A program made the position numbers and the translations under genes. Shown here in pieces: positions 25,913 through 33,031 of a DNA stretch of 64,000 nt. The notes below the pieces were generated by a model. The model was not told the origin of the DNA, made no database searches, and was given only the letters and a program-made list of their open reading frames with translations. The stretch comes from Lachnospiraceae bacterium UBA7093. Lineage in GTDB: Bacteria > Bacillota > Clostridia > Lachnospirales > Lachnospiraceae. Numbering within the stretch: the stretch's first letter is position 1; each line of letters begins with the position of its first letter. The stretch covers positions 1 to 64,000 of the forward strand of contig DKYT01000049.1 of the NCBI GenBank assembly GCA_002492465.1. Reading direction: 5' to 3'.

Positions 25913-26995
25913 CTAAACCTTTCTGGCAGCCGCTGCCACAATCATTGGAAACTGCTCATCCCTGTATTCCAAATCTGATGCTTCTAGTTCTTCCTGGCAC
26001 ATACCATACATAAACGCAATTGCCGCCTTCATATTTCCATATGAGCAAACCTCTACCTGATCTTCTTCAAATGCTTCTAGCATTAGTTTTTTCATTGATT
26101 GATCTGTAAACTTCCAATACTCGCCCCAATTTTTATAATCGTATAGGGACAGCTGCGAGATCGATGATGCCGTTAGCAAAACCCTTCCTCCTGGTTTCAA
26201 AAGCTTATATATATTTTTAACTACACTATGTATATCATAAATGAATTGTATGGTCTGTGTACAGATCATACAATCAACACTATTCTCTATAATGCCTTCC
26301 CCTGTAGCCAAGTTTCCTTTAATAACATTTTCTCCCCAACCGTTCACATGCAAAATAACCGCCTCTGATATATCCTCAGGAAATATTTTAATATAACGCT
26401 TCTCTGCAATCTCCATAACGGTTCCTTTTATATCCTTTCTGTGGTCAGTCAAAAATTTTTCAATATAAAATCTGTCGATTGCTGTTCCTCTCTCCTGACC
26501 AAATCGCTTACTCACCGGTCTGCACGGCATATCGGATATTAATTTTATATATGGATTTTTCTTTGCAAATAACTTTCTTACAATCCTTTTAAATTCTGCC
26601 TCTTCGGATACTGCCTGCTCCTCCCCTCCATTTTGTAAATATAGCACTTTCCCTTCTGTTTTCATGGTAATATGTTCATTATGGAAAAGTTCTTCTATTA
26701 CATCCACAAAAGGAGCAAGTTCGGATCCAAAAACAATACGATCCTCTTCAATTCCCAGTTCCATCAACTGCCTCCACATCTCGAACCATTTATTAGAAGC
26801 CAGTATGATTTTAGCATCCATAAAATAAGACTCCACATTCTGAGGATTGTATGTTTTCACTCCATCTTTTTCCTCCACGCTTCCCGGCTTTACAGCATTA
26901 TCCAGAAACGCTTTTATCTCATATTTTTCTCTTATGCTGTCTTTCTTCTTTTCAAAATAAATCCCTCTTCCAAAAATAATAGCATGCTGCTTCAT
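25913..26995 (-). CDS. Rossmann module fused to class I methyltransferase
   Basis: Residues 1-105 of 360 are the shared module, slightly divergent at the glycine loop (AIIFGRGIYFEKKKDSI) but with AFLDNAVKPGSVEE and IILASNKWFE in the right places. A methyltransferase 11-type domain follows from about 175: the SAM loop is poorly conserved (ILHVNGWGENVIKG), but DCMICTQTIQFIYD and LLKPGGRVLLTASS are clear. It resembles methyltransferases of O-antigen and capsule loci. It starts at an ATG 30 nt after the GT4 gene. Confidence 0.78.
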   Translation of the reverse strand: MKQHAIIFGRGIYFEKKKDSIREKYEIKAFLDNAVKPGSVEEKDGVKTYNPQNVESYFMDAKIILASNKWFEMWRQLMELGIEEDRIVFGSELAPFVDVIEELFHNEHITMKTEGKVLYLQNGGEEQAVSEEAEFKRIVRKLFAKKNPYIKLISDMPCRPVSKRFGQERGTAIDRFYIEKFLTDHRKDIKGTVMEIAEKRYIKIFPEDISEAVILHVNGWGENVIKGNLATGEGIIENSVDCMICTQTIQFIYDIHSVVKNIYKLLKPGGRVLLTASSISQLSLYDYKNWGEYWKFTDQSMKKLMLEAFEEDQVEVCSYGNMKAAIAFMYGMCQEELEASDLEYRDEQFPMIVAAAARKV

Positions 26996-27025
26996 CCCGC
27001 TTCCCTCTCCGCTTGCGTTTTATAC

Positions 27026-28141
27026 TTACATTACAATCCTTTGATACAGCTCTTCAATTTCCCGAATTTGTTTATTTGTATCAAAACCACCATTTATAAT
27101 GGCATTTCTTTCATTCTCCCGCACGTATGTACCCGGTATTTGCGTAATTTCCCGCACCCATTCCCGACGGTTTTGCAACGGTATCTTCCTTATTTTTTCA
27201 GTTATAAAAACCTCTTGTGACACCTTCTCACTACATAAGCATGGCAAGCCGTTACACTGCGCTTCCAACAACACAAGCGGAAACCCTTCCAGTAATGAAG
27301 GTAATACTAAAACATCCATAGCCTGATAATAACGCCCTGTGTCACTGCACTTTCCCATAAAAATTACAGAATCCGCCACTCCAAGGGTCTTTGCCAATTC
27401 TTCCAAATCTTTCCTTAATGTTCCATCTCCTATAAACAATAGCACTGCACTTTCCATCTGCTTATGTACTTCTGCAAATATTTCGATTAAGAACTGCTGA
27501 TTTTTAACGCGTTCCAATCTGCCAACATGTCCGATCACAAATCGATCCTCTAATTGAAGCGTCTTCCGCATCTTCTGCCTAACCTCTTCGTTGAAGGCAA
27601 ACCGGTTTGCATCAATGGTATTATGTATGATTTTTACCTTTTCCTCCGGTATCGCATCTCCATACAGCCACTCCGCCGCATCCTGGGAGCAGGCAAAGTA
27701 ATAATCAGCAAGGTTTTCATCTATTTTGCTTTTAATATCCAAATGCCGTTTCAATAATCGTTTTTCTTCCTCTGCATTGCGCGCTTTTGAAATCCCTGTA
27801 CTATGCGCATGAACAATCACCTTTATATTTCTTTCCTTTGCCATTTGCTCCACAATCGTATTCTTCCAGAAGCTCGTATGTATCTCAATTATATCATAGC
27901 CGCCATCCAGTACCTTTCCAAACTCCTCCATGAAAGTATTCATGTCTTCTTCCGGATACACGGAAATTTGATATACTTTACATCCGCCACGGATGAGTTC
28001 TTCTGCGAAATCAATGGTTTTGCTAAAGGTTACGAAATCAAAATGCAGCATATCCCTGTTCATCAGCCGCCATATATTCGTTACATACTGTGTATATCCT
28101 CCCTGAGATGATGCGATTGCAAATTGCAGTACTTTAATCAA
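27026..28141 (-). CDS. GT4 glycosyltransferase
   Basis: The start is taken as a TTG at 28141 behind GGGAGG; a farther ATG would run into pdxA. The 371-residue product opens with LIKVLQFAIASSQGGYTQYV, the acceptor loop of capsule-type GT4 enzymes, has VIGHVGRLERVKNQQFLIEI at the donor domain and EGFPLVLLEAQCNGLPCLCS as the E-x7-E motif. No module is attached. Its first gene-neighbour upstream is pdxA (13 nt gap) and downstream is the methyltransferase fusion. It transfers an unknown sugar from a nucleotide donor. Confidence 0.86.
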   Translation of the reverse strand: MIKVLQFAIASSQGGYTQYVTNIWRLMNRDMLHFDFVTFSKTIDFAEELIRGGCKVYQISVYPEEDMNTFMEEFGKVLDGGYDIIEIHTSFWKNTIVEQMAKERNIKVIVHAHSTGISKARNAEEEKRLLKRHLDIKSKIDENLADYYFACSQDAAEWLYGDAIPEEKVKIIHNTIDANRFAFNEEVRQKMRKTLQLEDRFVIGHVGRLERVKNQQFLIEIFAEVHKQMESAVLLFIGDGTLRKDLEELAKTLGVADSVIFMGKCSDTGRYYQAMDVLVLPSLLEGFPLVLLEAQCNGLPCLCSEKVSQEVFITEKIRKIPLQNRREWVREITQIPGTYVRENERNAIINGGFDTNKQIREIEELYQRIVM

Positions 28142-28154
28142 AAGTTGTCCTCCC

Positions 28155-29195
28155 TTATTTTTCCAGTCCTCGATATCTCGCCATTTCCACTCCCGCAAAG
28201 ATCGCGTCCATCATGCTTTCTTCATTCGCCCTGCCTTCTCCAGCCTTTCCGAATGCCGTCCCGTGATCAACAGAAGTCCGGACAATGGGCAATCCAATGG
28301 TACAATTGATTCCGCTTACCGAGTCATACTTATTCTTCTGAAGGTCATACTTAAATCCACTTAATTTCAGGGGAATATGACCTTGATCATGATACATGGC
28401 AACAATAATATCGTATTGTCCTGCCTGACATTTTACAAAAACTGTGTCAGGCGATTCCGGACCTGCAACGTCAATTCCTTCTTTTCTTGCTTCTTCTATT
28501 GCCGGAACAATCTCCTGCTCTTCTTCTGTTCCAAATAACCCGTTCTCAGAACAGTGGGGATTCAAACCTGCAACTCCGATCTTGGGGTTTTGATATCCCA
28601 ATTGCCGCATCCCCTCCTGCGCCAGTCTGATTACCTTCAGCACCCTGTCCTTTTTCACTCTGTCACATGCCTCCCGGAGAGAACAATGGGTCGAAACATG
28701 GATCACATGCAGCGTCCGGCTTGCAAGCAGCATGGCAAAGTCTTTCGTTCCTGTATACTCGGCAAAAATTTCTGTGTGACCGCTGTAATGATACCCTGCC
28801 ATATGAATCGACTCCTTGTTGATGGGAGCTGTTACAACCGCCTGCACCTTTCCTTCCATAGCAAGACGAATACCATACACTACATATTGAAAAGATGCCT
28901 CTCCACAGATTGCACTGTTCTTTTTATATTCCCATCCTCCTGGCTGGATCTTATTTAACGAAATGAAATCTATATTGCCAAACTCTCCTTTCGCCTCAGC
29001 CACTTCTGATACCTGATGCAGTTCAATAGGAAGATTGCAGAAACGAAGAGCATCTGCCAATGCCGCATAATCTCCTACCACGATCGGAATACATTTTTGA
29101 TATATTTCCACGTGGCTCAACGCTTTTACGATAATTTCCGGGCCGACCCCTGCCGGATCTCCCATTGTAATGGCTATTCGCATTCTTTCTTTCAT
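28155..29195 (-). CDS. PdxA-family dehydrogenase (4-phosphohydroxythreonine dehydrogenase-like)
   Basis: A 346-residue PdxA-family NAD-dependent dehydrogenase: ITMGDPAGVGPEII at the start, the metal-binding His in YHYSGHTEIFAEYTG near 137 and in AMYHDQGHIPLKL near 265. The family oxidises and decarboxylates 4-phosphohydroxy-L-threonine in vitamin B6 synthesis, or phosphorylated four-carbon acids (PdxA2 branch). No other B6 gene is near, while cytidylyltransferases, a Gfo/Idh enzyme and an aldolase are, so I infer a role in making a short-chain phosphorylated residue for the glycan. Its ATG overlaps the stop of the cytidylyltransferase gene (ATGA), behind GGAG. Confidence 0.88.
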   Translation of the reverse strand: MKERMRIAITMGDPAGVGPEIIVKALSHVEIYQKCIPIVVGDYAALADALRFCNLPIELHQVSEVAEAKGEFGNIDFISLNKIQPGGWEYKKNSAICGEASFQYVVYGIRLAMEGKVQAVVTAPINKESIHMAGYHYSGHTEIFAEYTGTKDFAMLLASRTLHVIHVSTHCSLREACDRVKKDRVLKVIRLAQEGMRQLGYQNPKIGVAGLNPHCSENGLFGTEEEQEIVPAIEEARKEGIDVAGPESPDTVFVKCQAGQYDIIVAMYHDQGHIPLKLSGFKYDLQKNKYDSVSGINCTIGLPIVRTSVDHGTAFGKAGEGRANEESMMDAIFAGVEMARYRGLEK

Positions 29196-29629
29196 ACGTG
29201 ATCTCCATCCATAATTTTTTCTCTGATTTCCGTAGTAGAAATTCCTTTCGTATATGGAACATACACCACATCCACATTTACCTCCGCCAATACTTTTTCA
29301 AAACGATTCCATCGATCTGTTCCCTTCCAGTCATCGCCGATAAAAATAACGTCAAAATGATATAATTCCCATAGTTTCAGCTTGTCTCGGAACCTGGTAA
29401 TTTCCGCCCGGTCTACGCCTTTAATGGATGCGACAATTCTTCTTCTGTCATTTTCGTTAATAATAGGCGCCCGGCGCTTGTACTCCTCAACAACCGAATC
29501 CCCATGTACGCCTACAATCAAATACTCACAATTCTGCTTCGCAGTCTGTATCATATTTAAATGCCCCACGTGGAACAAATCATACACGCCATCTGTATAT
29601 CCTATTTTATACTTCTTGTTTGCTCCCAA
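29192..29629 (-). CDS. Cytidylyltransferase (TagD-like)
   Basis: The 145-residue protein is a single nucleotidyltransferase domain of the glycerol-3-phosphate cytidylyltransferase type: YTDGVYDLFHVGHLNMIQ includes the HxGH motif, FIGDDWKGTDRW the G-D-D/E-W loop, and YTKGISTTEIREKI the RTxGISTTxI ending, here with Tyr-Thr-Lys. It would transfer CMP from CTP onto a phosphorylated alcohol such as glycerol 3-phosphate. It is coupled to pdxA, which hints that the substrate may be a PdxA-derived phosphate rather than glycerol phosphate itself. Confidence 0.88.
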   Translation of the reverse strand: MGANKKYKIGYTDGVYDLFHVGHLNMIQTAKQNCEYLIVGVHGDSVVEEYKRRAPIINENDRRRIVASIKGVDRAEITRFRDKLKLWELYHFDVIFIGDDWKGTDRWNRFEKVLAEVNVDVVYVPYTKGISTTEIREKIMDGDHV

Positions 29630-29635
29630 TTTTTA

Positions 29636-30475
29636 TCACTCCTTAAGCAGCTCTAATTTAGAAACCGGATGCACCTTGCGTTTTTCCATTGGCGGCATTT
29701 TCATATAATCTCCATATTTTACCCGGAGATAACCGTCATAGTCTTTTGCCCCCGGGAGCATCATATCTTCAAATGGATACGAACTTAAACGGGTATACCA
29801 GCTTCTCTTATATCCATATACTCCCTTTGGAGTCGGGAAGGTGAGAATACGAACCAATTGTGTCTTCCTTCCCTGCTGTGCATCAATAAATCGCTGATAA
29901 CTTTTTATAACCGCTTTCATGGGTATACAATTCATAATTTTATACAGGCAACGAATGCCAAGTTGTTTTTCTGTTCTGCTCCCCACCTTAGACCAGAATA
30001 TTTTACGATATAAAAAGCACCTGAAAAAATGAATTTTTCTTGCCAGCTTGTGATCCGGCACATTGTCAAAGGGCATAAGGTCTATAGATATTCCCTGCTC
30101 ATAGGGCATAAACTCCTGATTCAACCTTACAAATGCGGTGTTCTTCCTGCGGAGCTTTCCATACCCCCAGCGATACCCTTCCGTGTCCCTTAAATCCTGC
30201 ATATAATATTTTTCATGATCCAGTTCCGTTTTACACGCCTCTCGGAATTTTTCATATTCCGCCCGAAGAAAGCCAATATCTGCATCATCGTCCCAAGGTA
30301 TATACCCTTTATGGCGGATCGCTCCCAGCATAGTTCCTCCTACCATATTAAAATGAATTCCACACTTTTTGCATATACGCTTTACCTCGCCAATCAACTC
30401 CTGTTGGATTTTCTGTATCTGCCTTAACTCTTCCTCCGATATGTAATATTGTTGTACTTCATTCATGCGCATCAT
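29636..30475 (-). CDS. LicD-family phosphotransferase
   Basis: A 279-residue LicD protein: NMVGGTMLGAIRHKGYIPWDDDADIGF contains the nucleotidyltransferase-fold G-x-IR...WDDDxD signature, followed by EQGISIDLMPFDNVPD. LicD enzymes move a phospho-alcohol group (phosphocholine in the best-known case) from a CDP donor to a sugar. With three CTP-using domains in the same operon, its donor is likely one of their products. It starts at the first of two adjacent ATG codons behind AAAGGG. Confidence 0.9.
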   Translation of the reverse strand: MMRMNEVQQYYISEEELRQIQKIQQELIGEVKRICKKCGIHFNMVGGTMLGAIRHKGYIPWDDDADIGFLRAEYEKFREACKTELDHEKYYMQDLRDTEGYRWGYGKLRRKNTAFVRLNQEFMPYEQGISIDLMPFDNVPDHKLARKIHFFRCFLYRKIFWSKVGSRTEKQLGIRCLYKIMNCIPMKAVIKSYQRFIDAQQGRKTQLVRILTFPTPKGVYGYKRSWYTRLSSYPFEDMMLPGAKDYDGYLRVKYGDYMKMPPMEKRKVHPVSKLELLKE

Positions 30476-30486
30476 TTTCCCTTTTT

Positions 30487-31644
30487 CTAACCAATGTCAC
30501 TTTCTGTTAAATAGTTTGTAAAAACGCCCGTTACATTCATTCTTCTAAGTGCAGAATATTCATCAATGGAATCCGTACTAAAAGCAAAAATTTTAATATT
30601 TTTTTCTGTAAAAATCCTTATACACGCACCCCAATCCAGGCAAGCGCTTACAGGCATCGCTATTGCCTTTATCCCATATCGATAGCAAAGATTAACTGTA
30701 TTCATGAAGCACTGCCATTGAGGATTTCTGTATTGTGTAAAAATCATATTGAATTTATTTATCTTTGCAATTTGAATTGTCTCCTCATCATATACTTCCA
30801 TGATAACCTGCCTCTTCAAAACATCTCTTTCACTACTATTATCACAAATCGCTTTTATAAGCTTGTCAATTTCATTTATCAGAAGACTATATTCATCATG
30901 GTCTTTCCACTTAATGTCAATGAGACAACTCATCTCTCTGTGCTTTTTTATAAGCGTTAATAATTCTTTGGCTGTCATCGGAGAATATTGCTCTCCCCAT
31001 TCCCAGGAACATTCCCAATCATGTAACAGTATCAATTCTCCATTAGGTAAACGTGTCAGATCACATTCTATAAGCTTAAATTTTTTCTCTACCGAATAAT
31101 CAAAAGCTTCTTTAGAATTTGAATACATTATTCTTTTTCCATTAACAACTCCGCCGCATGCATGAGAAATCATCCTGCCTTTCGTATACCATTCTTCCAC
31201 GCTTTCCTCGCAAACGGGAATCTTTGAATATAGGTCAAAAATTTTTTTATATTCTACAACAATATTCATGATTTTCTGCGGCTCAAAATATATTTTCTTT
31301 ATGAGATTTGTATCAACATCATCCATCTTCCCTATACAATATCTTTCAATACCCTTTGCAATAAACGCCTGAATTTTTTCTTTTTCAATTCCCATGCGGA
31401 TTAGCTGTTCTCTGATACTTTCATATGCCGATAATGCTGCTACCAGGATATAATCGATCTCATACTCCCAAACCAGTTGTTTTGTAGGCGCCACAATGGG
31501 AATGTTCCTATAGCAAACGCCATGTTTCATTTCATCATTATCAAAAAACAATACAATTTCTACGTTCTGCGGATTAAGCTCTTTTTGAACTGCATCCCAA
31601 ATACCATCGCTAATTCCCCAAATCGCAATTCTCACTTTTTTCAT
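30487..31644 (-). CDS. Rossmann module fused to glycerophosphodiester phosphodiesterase-like domain
   Basis: Residues 1-105 of 385 are the shared module (KVRIAIWGISDGIWDAV, FFDNDEMKHG, YILVAALSAYESI). From about 155 a GDPD-like TIM barrel follows: MISHACGGVVNGKRIMYSNS replaces the usual HRG motif but keeps the first His, and LIECDLTRLPNGELILLHD gives the E-x-D metal pair and catalytic HD. Such enzymes cleave phosphodiesters of glycerol-like alcohols. A GDPD next to LicD, TagD-like and TagF-like enzymes points to a phosphodiester-linked substituent on the glycan. It has no signal peptide. Confidence 0.83.
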   Translation of the reverse strand: MKKVRIAIWGISDGIWDAVQKELNPQNVEIVLFFDNDEMKHGVCYRNIPIVAPTKQLVWEYEIDYILVAALSAYESIREQLIRMGIEKEKIQAFIAKGIERYCIGKMDDVDTNLIKKIYFEPQKIMNIVVEYKKIFDLYSKIPVCEESVEEWYTKGRMISHACGGVVNGKRIMYSNSKEAFDYSVEKKFKLIECDLTRLPNGELILLHDWECSWEWGEQYSPMTAKELLTLIKKHREMSCLIDIKWKDHDEYSLLINEIDKLIKAICDNSSERDVLKRQVIMEVYDEETIQIAKINKFNMIFTQYRNPQWQCFMNTVNLCYRYGIKAIAMPVSACLDWGACIRIFTEKNIKIFAFSTDSIDEYSALRRMNVTGVFTNYLTESDIG

Positions 31645-31667
31645 AAAGATTTCTCCTCTTCAGAACT

Positions 31668-33011
31668 TTATGCTTGCGTTCTTTTTTCTTCACACATAAA
31701 TTTCTCCATAACCTCAGCCATAGCAATAGACTCTCCTCTGGTCAGTTTAAATCCGCTCTTGTCATTGCCATTGATTGTATTAATAAAATCCTTTATCTCA
31801 TACCGAAGCCCATCTCCTAAAAACCGCTCGGAATATTTGTCTACCCGTGCTGTATCTTCGTAATGTACCTCGAAATAAGTTGTTTTCCACCACGGTGCTT
31901 CCACCACAATATACCCTTTCGTTCCCGCAATCAAAAGCCTTCCCTCTGACTTTACTCCCAAGCCGCAGGTTGCCGTCGCAATTCCCCTGGGATAACAAAA
32001 AGATGCCTTGGTAAAAAGGTCTAAGCCATTTTTTCCCCGTATTGTATCAAACCGAATATCCTCATATTGATATCCAAACAGTTTGATAATCGGAAGCATG
32101 CAATAGCTTGCCAGCTCCGTAAAACTGCCTCCGTACTTTTCATCCGTCATTTCTCTGCTGTTTGCATTTTCCAGCTTGGTAAAGCAGGCATCGATATAAC
32201 GGATATTCCCAATCATTCCGCTGCAGGCGATCCCCAGCAGCTTTTCAAATCCCGGGCAATATGCCGTCTTAATCCCCTCTGCCAATATCAATTTCTGTTC
32301 CTTGGCATAGGCAAAAAGTTCTTCCGCATGTTCCCTGCGTAACACCATAGGCTTCTCACAAAGCACATGCTTCCCGTGTTCCAAAGCGGACTTCACATGC
32401 TCATAGTGAAACTGATGGGGGGACGCCACATAAACCACATCTACATCCCTGTAAAATGCCTCCAGATCGTCATAAGCGTCTATTTCCCACTTTTGAGCAA
32501 AAGCCTTGGCACTTTCTTTATGGGGATTGTACACTCCCTGAGCGCTGACTCCGCTGACCAGCTTTACCTCCGGTATAAACCGATTGGCAATCCTCCCTGT
32601 TCCAATAATCCCCGCTTTCAGAATTTTCTGATTTTGCTCCCGCAGCATTGTGCTGGATATATTTCTCGTCCGTTCAATATAAACTACTTTGCAGTAGTCT
32701 GACATATAGTCAAAAGATCCCGTCCAGTCAGAACCTACCGTAAAGATATCTATATTGTACTTTTTAACGTCATTGACTTTTTGCCCCGGCGATTCCTCTA
32801 TGATAATTTCATCTGCAAATCCCGTTTTTTTGATATTTTCTATTCGGGTCAGAAGGGGATCCACCACATTGAGCTTTCCCCTCTCCATATCATATTTTTC
32901 TGTGGTAACTCCCACAACCAGATAATCTCCAAGGGCTTTTGCCCTTTGTAACAATCTATAATGCCCTTCGTGAAACAGATCAAAAGTTCCGTATGTAATT
33001 ACCTTAACCAT
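31668..33011 (-). CDS. Cytidylyltransferase-Gfo/Idh/MocA oxidoreductase fusion
   Basis: The start is the ATG at 33011 behind GGAGG. Residues 1-130 are a TagD-like cytidylyltransferase (TYGTFDLFHEGHYRLLQRA, VGSDWTGSFDYM, ERTRNISSTMLREQ). Residues 133-447 are a Gfo/Idh/MocA dehydrogenase: AGIIGTGRIANRFIPEV binds NAD(P), VVYVASPHQFHYEHV and HGKHVLCEKPMV include the EKP motif. A single chain can therefore oxidise or reduce a short polyol or sugar and activate it with CTP. The same fusion is known from capsule and teichoic-acid-like loci of other Firmicutes. It lies 20 nt after the TagF-like gene. Confidence 0.88.
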   Translation of the reverse strand: MVKVITYGTFDLFHEGHYRLLQRAKALGDYLVVGVTTEKYDMERGKLNVVDPLLTRIENIKKTGFADEIIIEESPGQKVNDVKKYNIDIFTVGSDWTGSFDYMSDYCKVVYIERTRNISSTMLREQNQKILKAGIIGTGRIANRFIPEVKLVSGVSAQGVYNPHKESAKAFAQKWEIDAYDDLEAFYRDVDVVYVASPHQFHYEHVKSALEHGKHVLCEKPMVLRREHAEELFAYAKEQKLILAEGIKTAYCPGFEKLLGIACSGMIGNIRYIDACFTKLENANSREMTDEKYGGSFTELASYCMLPIIKLFGYQYEDIRFDTIRGKNGLDLFTKASFCYPRGIATATCGLGVKSEGRLLIAGTKGYIVVEAPWWKTTYFEVHYEDTARVDKYSERFLGDGLRYEIKDFINTINGNDKSGFKLTRGESIAMAEVMEKFMCEEKRTQA

Positions 33012-33031
33012 GTCGCTGCCTCCTTCATCCG

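Noticed and set aside
28155..29195. pdxA as part of vitamin B6 synthesis
   Set aside because: No pdxB, serC, pdxJ or pdxST gene is near, and translation is coupled to a cytidylyltransferase gene in a glycan operon; a glycan role fits better, though not proven.
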